Assembly: GCF_000407165.1 (NCBI RefSeq)
Contig: NZ_KE136479.1
Location: forward strand, 1,809,464 to 1,873,463
Direction of reading: 5' to 3'
DNA length: 64,000 bases
DNA from: Enterococcus haemoperoxidus ATCC BAA-382
GTDB taxonomy: Bacteria > Bacillota > Bacilli > Lactobacillales > Enterococcaceae
Shown: positions 55,841 to 64,000 of the stretch, in pieces
Layout: each line of letters begins with the position of its first letter
Numbering within the stretch: position 1 is the stretch's first letter
Notes under the pieces: model-generated
What the model saw: only the letters and a program-made list of their open reading frames with translations
Told to the model about the DNA's origin: nothing
Database searches by the model: none
Program-made: the position numbers and the translations under genes

Positions 55841-56971
55841 ATGTTAGATCAAGAAAAAGACAATTTGACTGTTCTATTCTCTGACGAAGTTCAAGGTCCC
55901 TTTGTAACATTTATTCTAAATACCCATGTCGCTCACCAAGATGTCGAAAAAGATTCTTTAGCATTTAAAAATTTTGCTAAAGCTGCTAAAGTCCGCTTCG
56001 AGAAAAAATATACCGATTTAACTTGGGCACCCTTCCAAGAAAAAATCGATGCTTTACTAGCTGATTCATCCTTTTGGCGTAATGCAACCAAAAGTGTATC
56101 TATCATTATTAGTGAAAAAGACATCTTTATCCATCGATTAAATGTCTCCGTTGACAATCAATATTATGTTGACGATCGACCTTATCTCCTAGGCATCATC
56201 AAAAATAATCAATTTAATTATCGCTATTATTTAATGGCATTGAATCGTGACTCTATGCAACTTTATTTAGTAGAAAATGATCGAGTAAAAGCAGTCGAGC
56301 TACCTGCCGACGCCCCAACTGATCTTGTTGGCGCTCTAGGTGATGAGCTAACTGGCGGTAGTATGAACTATTCTATCCAAGGTGGAACTGGCTACAATGG
56401 CTCTTCAAAAGAAGGTGTTGCCTATCACGGTGTCAATACCAAAGATGAAGAAGTAAAAATCGACTGGACTAACTACTATCAAGCAATCGATAATTACTTA
56501 AAAGACACATTTGTAAACTCTGACAACTTACCAATTCGCTTGTACGCTTTACCAGAAAACCAAACATTATTTAAAAAAATTGCGAAAAATCCCTATTTAG
56601 TAGCGGATGCTTCTGTTCCACTTTCTCCTGCACAAGTTTCTTTTAAGGATATTGAAAAAGGAGCCCATAAAATCAACCAAGAATTAGAAACAATCGAAAC
56701 AACGGCTTATAATCAATTGCTAGACAAAAAATTTGTCGATCAACTTGTTGATATCGTTCCTGCATCTAATGAAGGAAAAGTCTCTCATTTCTTTATTTCT
56801 ACAGCTAATTTTGTTAATGAAACAACTGACATGTCGACAGAAGAATTTGATCGACGTAAAGTTTTAAATAAAGTAACAGATAATGTGCTTAGAACTGGTG
56901 GGAAAGTTTTTGTTTTAGATCAAAAAGCTGCACCTGATGAAAAAACATTATTAGCTGTGCTACGTTATTAA
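55841..56971 (+). CDS. baeRF-type (bacterial eRF1-like) protein
   Basis: A 376-residue cytoplasmic protein resembling the bacterial archaeo-eukaryotic release factor families (family 6-like). The N-terminal domain (residues 1-130) opens with LTVLFSDEVQGPFVTFILNT. A middle domain (140-270) starts with YYLMALNRDSMQLYLVENDR, the typical RNase-H-like eRF1 domain 2 entry. A C-terminal L7Ae-like domain ends in ILRTGGKVFVLDQ-type sequence (NVLRTGGKVFVLDQKAAP). The glycine-rich loop has GGS and GGT but no GGQ, so peptide release by the usual mechanism is unlikely. Family functions are unproven; ribosome rescue or RNA surveillance are proposals. AGGAGG precedes the ATG. Confidence 0.75.
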   Translation: MLDQEKDNLTVLFSDEVQGPFVTFILNTHVAHQDVEKDSLAFKNFAKAAKVRFEKKYTDLTWAPFQEKIDALLADSSFWRNATKSVSIIISEKDIFIHRLNVSVDNQYYVDDRPYLLGIIKNNQFNYRYYLMALNRDSMQLYLVENDRVKAVELPADAPTDLVGALGDELTGGSMNYSIQGGTGYNGSSKEGVAYHGVNTKDEEVKIDWTNYYQAIDNYLKDTFVNSDNLPIRLYALPENQTLFKKIAKNPYLVADASVPLSPAQVSFKDIEKGAHKINQELETIETTAYNQLLDKKFVDQLVDIVPASNEGKVSHFFISTANFVNETTDMSTEEFDRRKVLNKVTDNVLRTGGKVFVLDQKAAPDEKTLLAVLRY

Positions 56972-56985
56972 ACGCTGAAATGGAC

Positions 56986-57019
56986 AAGAGCCACTCAACA
57001 GAAATGTTGAGTGGCTCTT
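56986..57019 (+). terminator. Terminator after the baeRF gene
   Basis: Perfect 15-base arms AAGAGCCACTCAACA / TGTTGAGTGGCTCTT with a GAAA loop. Confidence 0.9.
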
Positions 57020-57126
57020 TAATTAAGTTGATTAAATATTTTTTTAGCTATAAAACCATGTAAAAACTATCTATTAGTAAGGATAACCTTATTCTCATCT
57101 AAACAATCTGAACCCTTCCTACTTTC

Positions 57127-57167
57127 AAATCTATGCAGCTCCAAGGCTGCGCCTTCGGAATAGATTT
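57127..57167. repeat. REP-like nested palindrome
   Basis: Outer arms AAATCTAT / ATAGATTT enclose an inner GC-rich hairpin CCAAGG-CTGCG-CCTTCGG, in an otherwise AT-rich gap. There is no T tail and the nearest gene already has a terminator, so a mobile or repetitive hairpin is more likely than a terminator. Confidence 0.5.
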
Positions 57168-57315
57168 CTACGATATAACTCTATCATTACTTTCATATTT
57201 AACGCTCAATACTCCTATACTATAACAGAAATAAGTTTTTTTTGACAATTAATCTTCATTTCTTAACAAATTTTTATTTTTCAAAGAGATATCACTAGCC
57301 AAATGGTCCTAAATA

Positions 57316-57324
57316 TGCTATATT
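57316..57324 (+). promoter_or_regulatory. Extended -10 promoter of the cold-shock gene
   Basis: TGCTATATT (extended -10) with TAGCCA 17 bases upstream of TATATT as a weak -35. It implies a 5' untranslated region of about 110 nt, the length usual for cspA-type thermosensing leaders. Confidence 0.55.
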
Positions 57325-57440
57325 AAGAGTGTAGTTTTTGTTCGGTAATATATGTGTAGCTGTTTCAAATAAACATCTTCCACATTTTCACCTTTCAAGT
57401 AATTGCAAAATATGTGTATATCACAAGGAGGATTTTTATT

Positions 57441-57641
57441 ATGGAAACAGGTACAGTAAAATGGTTTAACTCAGACAAAGGTTTTGGATTTATCACTGCA
57501 GAAAACGGTAACGATGTATTCGTACATTTCTCAGCTATCCAAGGCGACGGATTCAAAACTTTAGAAGAAGGTCAAGCAGTGACTTTCGACGTTGAAGAAG
57601 GCCAACGTGGTCCTCAAGCTACTAACGTTAACAAAGCATAA
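57441..57641 (+). CDS. Cold-shock protein (CspA family)
   Basis: A 66-residue single-stranded nucleic-acid-binding OB-fold protein. RNP1 is KGFGFI at residues 13-18 and RNP2 is VFVHF at 25-29; the C terminus is [11 protein letters not shown]. It acts as an RNA chaperone in the cytoplasm. The ATG follows AAGGAGG by 9 bases; a longer frame from 57414 runs through the leader and is rejected. It has a long leader and a strong terminator. Confidence 0.96.
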   Translation: METGTVKWFNSDKGFGFITAENGNDVFVHFSAIQGDGFKTLEEGQAVTFDVEEGQRGPQATNVNKA

Positions 57642-57665
57642 TTAACTTAACATTAGTAAATCCAA

Positions 57666-57689
57666 ACCCTGACGATTAGTCGTCAGGGT
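57666..57689 (+). terminator. Terminator after the cold-shock gene
   Basis: Perfect arms ACCCTGACG / CGTCAGGGT followed by TTTTTAT. Confidence 0.9.
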
Positions 57690-57700
57690 TTTTTATAACA

Positions 57701-57742
57701 AAAAATCGAGTTCAGAATAAACTTATTCTGAACTCGATTTTT
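57701..57742 (-). terminator. Terminator after icd
   Basis: Perfect 20-base arms beginning AAAAATCGAGTTCAGAATAA; the right arm reaches into the icd stop codon. Confidence 0.88.
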
Positions 57743-59018
57743 ATTTACTTCCAATAAGCTTAACTAACTCTTCTCCAAATCCCGAACAACTCAATAAAGT
57801 GGCGCCTTCCATTTGATCTGCGAAATCTTTTGTCACAGTTTTATTTCCTAAAGCTTCTTCAATGCTTTGCGTAATCAATTGGCTAACTTCATCCCAACCT
57901 AAATAATCAAACATTAATACACCAGACAATAGTAATGATGATGGGTTCAATTGATTCAAGCCAGCAAATTCAGGTGCCGTTCCATGAGTTGCCTCGAAAA
58001 TCCCATGCCCTGTTTCCAAGTTTAAGTTTGCGCCTGGGGCAATTCCAATGCCACCAACTTGGGCAGCTAAGGCATCAGATATATAATCCCCATTTAAATT
58101 CAAGGTGGCAATCACATCATAATTTTCTGGATGCAGTAAAATTTCTTGTAAAAAAATGTCTGCAATCCGATCTTTTATAATCAATTTCCCCGCTGTTTCG
58201 GCTTCCGCTAACCGTTGATCAGCAACCGCTCTTCCGGACTTTTCTTTAATTTCTAAATATGTTTTCCAAGTGAATACTTTGTCTCCGAATTCACTTTCAG
58301 CCAAAGCATAGCCCCAGTTTTTGAAACCACCTTCTGTAAATTTCATGATATTTCCTTTATGAACTAACGTAACTGATTTTCGCTTATTTTTTAATGCGTG
58401 TTCAATTGCCCCTCGAACTAAACGCTCTGTCCCTTCTTTAGAAACAGGCTTGATCCCGATCGCCGATGATTCCGGGAAACGAATCTTATTGACACCAAAC
58501 TCTGTTTTTAAATACGTAATCAGTTTTTCTGCTTCAGGACTTTTCGCTGGAAATTCGATTCCTGCATAAATATCTTCCGTATTTTCTCTAAAAATCATCA
58601 TATCTGTTTTTTCCGGATGCTTTAATGGTGAAGGAACGCCTGGGAAATAACGAACGGGTCGATAACAAACATATAAATCTAATTCTTGCCGCAATGCCAC
58701 ATTCAATGAACGAAAGCCTCCGCCAATTGGGGTGGTCAACGGACCTTTTATCGCTACAAGATGGGTTTTGATCAACTCCAATGTTTTATCTGGTAACCAG
58801 CTTCCTGTTTCATTAAACGCTTTCTCTCCAGCTAAAACTTCTTGCCAAATCACTTTTCGTGTTCCTTTATAAGCTTTGTTTACAGCTGCATCAAATACAT
58901 TCTTAGCTGCCTGCCAAATTTCTGGTCCTATACCGTCACCTTCAATATAAGGAATAATTGGGTAGTCAGGAACAACTAATTTTCCATTATCCAACACAAC
59001 TTTCTTCCCATCTTTCAT
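57741..59018 (-). CDS. icd: Isocitrate dehydrogenase, probably NAD-dependent
   Basis: Oxidative decarboxylation of isocitrate to 2-oxoglutarate. 425 residues, E. coli-like homodimer type. The phosphate/substrate loop is [12 protein letters not shown] at residues 99-110, catalytic YAGIEF near 151, the active-site lysine in [12 protein letters not shown] near 221, and metal-binding aspartates in [10 protein letters not shown] near 311. The coenzyme segment is HGTAPEFAG, where E. coli has HGTAPKYAG, and further on [10 protein letters not shown] replaces TVTYDFERLM. All four residues that bind the NADP 2'-phosphate are changed (to E350, F351, K397, D401), which favours NAD. Its ATG overlaps the citZ TGA. 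Confidence 0.94.
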   Translation of the reverse strand: MKDGKKVVLDNGKLVVPDYPIIPYIEGDGIGPEIWQAAKNVFDAAVNKAYKGTRKVIWQEVLAGEKAFNETGSWLPDKTLELIKTHLVAIKGPLTTPIGGGFRSLNVALRQELDLYVCYRPVRYFPGVPSPLKHPEKTDMMIFRENTEDIYAGIEFPAKSPEAEKLITYLKTEFGVNKIRFPESSAIGIKPVSKEGTERLVRGAIEHALKNKRKSVTLVHKGNIMKFTEGGFKNWGYALAESEFGDKVFTWKTYLEIKEKSGRAVADQRLAEAETAGKLIIKDRIADIFLQEILLHPENYDVIATLNLNGDYISDALAAQVGGIGIAPGANLNLETGHGIFEATHGTAPEFAGLNQLNPSSLLLSGVLMFDYLGWDEVSQLITQSIEEALGNKTVTKDFADQMEGATLLSCSGFGEELVKLIGSK

Positions 59019-60160
59019 GCTTCCATGCCTCCCGAATGTAATGTAGTGTTCAAGTTACTATATTTTAATTGCTTAGGACCAATATAATGTGAGCGAGGTC
59101 GAATTAGACAATCTTCTTTCTTTTGTTCGTCAATATGACCTAACCAACCAGAAACCCGACTCATTGCAAAGATCAACGTAAATAAATCACTGTCAATATC
59201 CAAACAATGGTACACCGTAGCAGAATAAAAGTCGACGTTTGGGATCAATCCTTTTGTCTCTTTTAAATATCGCTCAACTTGGCAAGATAAAAAATACCAT
59301 TGTTCTTTTTGAGTGATTGCCGTTAGCTCTTTTGCTAATTTTTTTAGATGTTTTTTTCTCGGATCTTCAGTCTTATATACACGATGACCAAAGCCCATGA
59401 CTTTTTCTTTACGATCTAATTTTTGATTTAAATAGTCTGCTACATTTAGATGTTCAGAATCTATTTCTTTTAACATATCAAAGACTTTTTCGTTAGCACC
59501 GCCATGAAGCGGCCCTTTTAAAGAACCAATCGCAGCAGTAATACATGAATACACGTCTGACAATGTAGAAGCGCAGACTCGAGCCGTAAAAGTGCTTGCA
59601 TTTAAATCATGATCTGCATGTAAAACTAACGCTTGATTCATTGCCGCTACTTGCACTTGATCCGCTTCAACTCCAGTCAACATATAGAGAAAATTTGCCG
59701 CTATTGATAAATCATTTCGCGGAGGAATTGGATCCAGTCCTTTTCTCAAACGTGCATATGCTGCAATGATCGTCGGCATTTTTGCTTGCAAAGAAATACT
59801 CTGCTGATAGGCTGATCGTTCATCTGTCGCTTCTGCATTTGGATCAAAAACACCTAATAATGAAATCGTTGACCGCAACACACTCATCGGATGAAGATTT
59901 TGGCGTGTTTGTATTTTTAAACATGTAATGATCGTATCAGATATCGGCATTTGTGCAGATAATTCTTGTTTGAATTTTATTAACTGTTGTTTCGTCGGTA
60001 TCTTTAAATACCATAATAGATAAATCACTTCTTCAAATTGAACATTTTCAGCAACTAAATCATCAATATTAAAGCCTGCAAAAAGCAGTTGATTTTCTAC
60101 GATCGAACTGATTTTTGTTTCAGAAACGACTACGCCTTCTAAACCTTTGTGAATCTCCAT
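59015..60160 (-). CDS. citZ: Citrate synthase
   Basis: Condenses oxaloacetate and acetyl-CoA to citrate. 381 residues, the small dimeric Gram-positive type. Catalytic residues are the histidine in LHGGANEKV near residue 220, the second histidine in [15 protein letters not shown] near 260, and the aspartate in [12 protein letters not shown] near 310. [16 protein letters not shown] near 180 is the family signature. Positioned between acnA and icd, it ends in a four-base overlap with icd, so the two are probably translated together. A copy of the dispersed palindromic element separates it from acnA. Confidence 0.95.
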   Translation of the reverse strand: MEIHKGLEGVVVSETKISSIVENQLLFAGFNIDDLVAENVQFEEVIYLLWYLKIPTKQQLIKFKQELSAQMPISDTIITCLKIQTRQNLHPMSVLRSTISLLGVFDPNAEATDERSAYQQSISLQAKMPTIIAAYARLRKGLDPIPPRNDLSIAANFLYMLTGVEADQVQVAAMNQALVLHADHDLNASTFTARVCASTLSDVYSCITAAIGSLKGPLHGGANEKVFDMLKEIDSEHLNVADYLNQKLDRKEKVMGFGHRVYKTEDPRKKHLKKLAKELTAITQKEQWYFLSCQVERYLKETKGLIPNVDFYSATVYHCLDIDSDLFTLIFAMSRVSGWLGHIDEQKKEDCLIRPRSHYIGPKQLKYSNLNTTLHSGGMEA

Positions 60161-60180
60161 CCAAGTTCCTCCTTAATTTA

Positions 60181-60292
60181 AAAGCGTAGCGGGCTCATTT
60201 AGCCTTGACTGAAAAGTAGGAAATTAGATTTTTGAGACTTTTCATTACAAGCCTATTTTATCTTTTTTTCAGAAAGGTTAGCCCGCAAAGCT
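60181..60292 (-). repeat. Dispersed palindromic element, copy 3 (before citZ)
   Basis: 112 bp between acnA and citZ. The minus strand begins AGCTTTGCGGGCTAACCTTT and ends with TTTCAGTCAAGGCTAAATGA then GCCCGCTACGCTTT, directly before the citZ ribosome binding site. GCGGGCT and AGCCCGC pair, and TTTCTGAAAA pairs with CTTTTCAG, giving a long imperfect hairpin within the operon. Confidence 0.7.
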
Positions 60293-60352
60293 AGAGAGAA
60301 GTATGATAACAACCTTCATGTCGTTTTATCTTCTATTTTTTCTTAACTCAAA

Positions 60353-63058
60353 TTAACGTTGAAGTTTCTTACGAATCACCATTGGCAAAATGCCTCCATG
60401 CTGATAATACGTAATATCAACAGCCGAATCAAAACGAAGGATCGTTTCAAATTGAATAGTTTCTCCGTTCGATTTCGTTGCGGTAACAACCACAGTATCC
60501 AAAATTCCTTTTGTTTCGTCGATAGCAATATCAAATAACTCAGTTCCTGTTAGTCCTAAGCTATCTGCATCATCCCCTGATTTAAATTGCAATGGTAAAA
60601 CACCCATCATCACTAAATTAGAGCGATGGATCCGTTCGTAACTTTTAGCGATCACAGCCTCGACGCCTAAAAGCTGTACACCTTTAGCTGCCCAGTCTCT
60701 GGATGAGCCCATCCCATAATCATCGCCCGCTAAAATGATAAGTTTGGTTCCCTGTTTTTGGTAGTTCATCGCAGCATCATAAATCGTCATCTTTTCTTGT
60801 GTTGGCGTAAAAATGGTATATCCGCCTTCTACATCTGGAACTAGTTGATTGCGAATCCGAATATTAGCTAGTGTTCCTCTCATCATAACCTCATGGTGAC
60901 CACGTCTGGCACCATAAGAGTTAAATTCACGAACTGGCACACCTCGCTCTATCAGATAGTGACCTGCTGGACTATTTTTTTGAATGCTTCCTGCTGGTGA
61001 AATATGATCGGTTGTAACTGAATCGCCAAATTTTGCCAACACCGCTAATTGTTTTAACGGCTTTCGAGGTTCTCTTTCTTTTGTCATACCAGTGAAGTAT
61101 GGTGGATTTGCAATATAAGTTGACTCCTCTTCCCAACCATATAATGGTTCATCATCTGTTTGAATGCTATTCCATTCTGCATTATCACTAAAAACTCGTG
61201 CATATTCTTGTTGGTAAAGTTCTGGTGTAACACATTCATCAATCAATGCTTGAATTTCATCTCTAGAAGGCCATAAATCATTAAAGTAAATGGGAATACC
61301 ATTTTCACCGATTCCAATTGGCTCATTGAGTACATCAATATCGACCGTTCCAGCTAATGCATATAAAACAACAAGTGGCGGTGAAGCTAAATAATTGGCT
61401 TTAACTAAAGGATGAATACGCCCTTCAAAGTTACGGTTTCCACTTAAAACACCTGCGGTTAAGAGATCATTTTCTTTGATAGCTGCTTCGACTTCAGGTT
61501 TTAGTGCACCTGAATTACCAATACACGTTGTACAGCCATAGCCAACTAAATGAAAACCTAATTGCTCTAAATAAGGCAATAAGCCCGCTTTTTCTAAATA
61601 CGCTGTCACAACTTTTGAGCCTGGTGCTAGTGAGGTTTTTACATAGTTTGGTACATTCAACCCAAGTAATGCAGCCTTTTTAGCTACTAATCCTGCACTT
61701 AACATAACAAACGGATTCGAGGTATTGGTACATGAAGTAATCGCCGCAATCGTAACTGCTCCGGGCTTTAATTGCTGCTGAACACCTTCTAAATCGAATG
61801 TCACGCTCTCTTGCTGTTTTTCGGAAAGTCCAAATCCTTGTAAGCCAACTGGTGCTTGCACAGCTTGTTCAAAAGCTATTTTCATTTTTGATAAAGGAAT
61901 CAAATCCTGTGGTCTTTTGGGTCCTGCTAAGTTTGCTTCGATCATACTTAGATCGATTTCGATCACTTTTGTATAATTAGGTTCTTGATCGTTTATCGGA
62001 TCATAAAACAATTGGTTTTCTTTCAAATAGTACTCTGTTACCGCTACTGCTTCATCTTCCCTTCCCGTTAGTCGTAAATAACGAATCGTTTCATCATCTA
62101 CAGGGAAAAATCCGCATGTAGCACCATATTCTGGTGCCATATTTGCTACAGTCGCTCGATCAGCTAAACTTAGATTAACTAAACCTGCACCAAAAAATTC
62201 AACGAATTTTCCAACAACTTTTTGTTGTCTTAAAACCTGCGTAACTTTTAGTGCTAAATCTGTTGCTGTTGCACCTTGCGATAACTCATTGATAAAACGG
62301 ACACCGACCACTTCTGGAATAGGAAAATAAGATGGCTCGCCAAGCATACTAGCTTCAGCCTCGATTCCACCAACACCCCAGCCTAAAACGCCTAATGCGT
62401 TGACCATTGTTGTATGAGAATCGGTCCCAACTAGAGTATCCGGATATACTAATATGGTATCGTCTTCTAATTTTTTTTGCGTTACAACGGATGCTAAATA
62501 TTCAATATTGACTTGATGAACGATTCCTGTTGCAGGAGGGACGACACGATAATTATCAAAAACTTTTTGTGCCCAACTTAAAAAACGGTAACGTTCTTGA
62601 TTTCGCTGAAACTCCATTTTCATATTTAACTGTAGCGCTTGTTTCACTCCAGCAACATCAACTTGTACAGAGTGATCAACAACTAAGTCTACGGGTACCT
62701 CTGGATTGATTTTAGTAGGATCTCCTCCAAAATCGGCTATTGTTTTTCGTAAAGAGGCTAAATCAACGATTGCTGGAACACCAGTAAAATCTTGAAGGAT
62801 CACTCGAGCAGGTTTGAATGGAACTTCCCCTACATTTGGCTGATTTGGAGACCATTTAGCTAATTGATCAATATGCTCTTTTGTGATCCCATTATGATTT
62901 ATCTGTCTCAACAACGATTCTAATAACACACGAATACTATATGGCAATTTATTTATGTAGTGCTGCTTAGAACTTTCCAATGATGAAAGTGCATAATAAT
63001 AATATTTTTGATGATTCATTTCAAAATACGTTTTTGCTGTTTGTGTTTTGGTTGTCAA
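60353..63058 (-). CDS. acnA: Aconitate hydratase
   Basis: Isomerises citrate to isocitrate through an iron-sulphur cluster; about 901 residues, AcnA/IRP1 type. Iron-sulphur ligands are the cysteine in [10 protein letters not shown] near residue 440 and the pair in [12 protein letters not shown] near 505. Other signatures are [20 protein letters not shown] near 208 and the C-terminal swivel sequence [16 protein letters not shown] near 775. AGGAGG lies 1 base before an ATG at 63064 and 7 bases before a TTG at 63058; the TTG is better spaced. It is first in acnA-citZ-icd, the oxidative arm from acetyl-CoA to 2-oxoglutarate. Confidence 0.95.
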   Translation of the reverse strand: MTTKTQTAKTYFEMNHQKYYYYALSSLESSKQHYINKLPYSIRVLLESLLRQINHNGITKEHIDQLAKWSPNQPNVGEVPFKPARVILQDFTGVPAIVDLASLRKTIADFGGDPTKINPEVPVDLVVDHSVQVDVAGVKQALQLNMKMEFQRNQERYRFLSWAQKVFDNYRVVPPATGIVHQVNIEYLASVVTQKKLEDDTILVYPDTLVGTDSHTTMVNALGVLGWGVGGIEAEASMLGEPSYFPIPEVVGVRFINELSQGATATDLALKVTQVLRQQKVVGKFVEFFGAGLVNLSLADRATVANMAPEYGATCGFFPVDDETIRYLRLTGREDEAVAVTEYYLKENQLFYDPINDQEPNYTKVIEIDLSMIEANLAGPKRPQDLIPLSKMKIAFEQAVQAPVGLQGFGLSEKQQESVTFDLEGVQQQLKPGAVTIAAITSCTNTSNPFVMLSAGLVAKKAALLGLNVPNYVKTSLAPGSKVVTAYLEKAGLLPYLEQLGFHLVGYGCTTCIGNSGALKPEVEAAIKENDLLTAGVLSGNRNFEGRIHPLVKANYLASPPLVVLYALAGTVDIDVLNEPIGIGENGIPIYFNDLWPSRDEIQALIDECVTPELYQQEYARVFSDNAEWNSIQTDDEPLYGWEEESTYIANPPYFTGMTKEREPRKPLKQLAVLAKFGDSVTTDHISPAGSIQKNSPAGHYLIERGVPVREFNSYGARRGHHEVMMRGTLANIRIRNQLVPDVEGGYTIFTPTQEKMTIYDAAMNYQKQGTKLIILAGDDYGMGSSRDWAAKGVQLLGVEAVIAKSYERIHRSNLVMMGVLPLQFKSGDDADSLGLTGTELFDIAIDETKGILDTVVVTATKSNGETIQFETILRFDSAVDITYYQHGGILPMVIRKKLQR

Positions 63059-63113
63059 AATCATCCCTCCTTGATTTAATCATTTTTGATACCGTCAATG
63101 CTATATTGCCGCA

Positions 63114-63142
63114 ATTATACCTACATAATTAGGAAATGTAAA
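63114..63142 (-). promoter_or_regulatory. Promoter of acnA-citZ-icd
   Basis: Minus-strand TTTACA (63137-63142) and TATAAT (63114-63119), exact 17-base spacer, about 55 bases before the start. No clear CcpC- or CodY-type operator was found by eye. Confidence 0.75.
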
Positions 63143-64000
63143 TATATCGAATTGGAAATCAAGTTACATTAACTAACACGTTTGAGTTATATATATGTAA
63201 GGTTATAAACGTCTATATAAAGGGATTTTTTCTGATAAAAAAATTTATCCCCGATTAAAATTAGTTGTTACACATATTTTATACATCTTATTTTAATCTT
63301 AATGCAATTGTTTTATTTTTAAAATACAGATAACATTTAACCGGAAATTACTTACTGATTTAAGGGCGTTTTTTTAGTTATTTACCGTTTTCATGTTAGT
63401 TGAATTTTTATTTTTCTACGAATAGCTAGTATGCTCTTTGGTATAAAAAATATTCGGAAAGAAATTCATCCTGCTGCCCAAAATCTATATGTGATTATAG
63501 GCTTTATCAAACTTTAACGACTATACTGTTGCTAGATTATAATTTGTACCGCTAGATTCATATCTATATGCTCATCTATTGCGGTTTTTATTCTATAAGT
63601 TAAAATTCTTCATCAGTTACTTTTTCACGTTGTTTCTATTTCTGATATTGAACAGTTTTTTTGACTCAACTGCCCTCTTTATAATTTTATAAATCTTTTC
63701 TTTTATTTCTATGTTCTTCCTCCAAAAGCCTTTCTATCTGTATTGATTGTCCACTCTGTGATTAAACATTTCATAAAATCCAGCACTGAAAAAGATCCAG
63801 GTAAGAGTAAGTAGCGAACACCAAATCTTTTATAAAAGATTTATGTTAGTACAGGACTGTATACTCCATTTAGATAAACTTACATATTGACTAAATCAAT
63901 CTGATTTTCATTTATTCGTCCTGTATCATCAATAGCTTATATTTTGAAGCTTTTTAATAGAATTAACTATAAAATTATCTAAACTTCTCAATGTGAAATA
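63143..64000. other. AT-rich stretch without an assignable gene
   Basis: No open frame with a ribosome binding site is visible. A minus-strand frame near 63709-63843 reads YKRFGVRYLLLPGSFSVLDF and continues to a stop, looking somewhat protein-like but without a start; it may be a fragment. A 20-bp perfect palindrome AAATCTTTTATAAAAGATTT lies at 63823-63842. The region may hold the upstream sequence of a gene beyond the window. Confidence 0.3.

Noticed and set aside
1-64000. CRISPR arrays, tRNA/rRNA genes and transposases
   Set aside because: No regularly spaced repeats, no cloverleaf or rRNA sequence and no DDE or serine/tyrosine recombinase motifs were seen on either strand.

Overview
The window is a low-GC Firmicutes chromosome segment, almost certainly Enterococcus and probably a relative of E. 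faecalis. Supporting this are strong AGGAGG ribosome binding sites, an ArpU-type phage regulator, a haem catalase like KatA, the dinG-ypmB-aspB-asnS and ytoI-nrnA neighbourhoods, and a T-box in front of alaS. The partial TCA operon (acnA-citZ-icd) and the glg operon point away from E. faecalis itself, but that is inference. Most genes lie on the minus strand. I saw no tRNA, rRNA, CRISPR array, integrase or complete insertion sequence.

Layout. 0-8.3 kb: murC (cut by the window edge), a disordered protein, then the dinG-ypmB-aspB-asnS block. 8.3-12.5 kb: an accessory stretch with a small P-loop kinase, a DUF697 protein, a large unknown protein and two gene remnants. 12.5-20.1 kb: an amino-acid permease, a six-gene GntR/ABC-transporter operon with a palindromic operator over its promoter, and catalase. 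20.2-25.8 kb: membrane proteins, a lipid kinase, and the trmK-nif3-pepT operon. 26-28.3 kb: a MutS2-like ATPase without an Smr domain, behind a roughly 310-nt structured leader with an internal terminator. 28.3-34.1 kb: the glycogen operon glgB-glgC-glgD-glgA. 34.5-43 kb: an SDR dehydrogenase, alaS with its T-box, an FGE-like unknown, a GNAT acetyltransferase, a DEAD-box helicase and a VanZ-RDD fusion.

43-50.8 kb: a large secreted M6 metalloprotease with Big2 and leucine-rich-repeat regions, PhnA, a phosphatase lipoprotein, NrnA and YtoI. 51.2-55.3 kb: a 14-TM MFS exporter followed by the skeleton of a prophage (holin, ArpU, divergent repressor/early promoters with palindromic operators, CI-like repressor, ImmA). 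55.8-57.7 kb: an eRF1-like (baeRF) protein and a cold-shock protein with a long leader. 57.7-63.1 kb: the aconitase-citrate synthase-isocitrate dehydrogenase operon, which makes 2-oxoglutarate. The last 0.9 kb is AT-rich with no assignable gene.

For many genes the longest open frame starts upstream of the real start and runs through the Shine-Dalgarno sequence. I moved starts to the codon correctly spaced behind the ribosome binding site. The signals most worth following are the MutS2-like leader RNA, the leftover phage switch, a dispersed palindromic element placed directly before the ribosome binding sites of three genes, and an isocitrate dehydrogenase whose cofactor residues look NAD-type.
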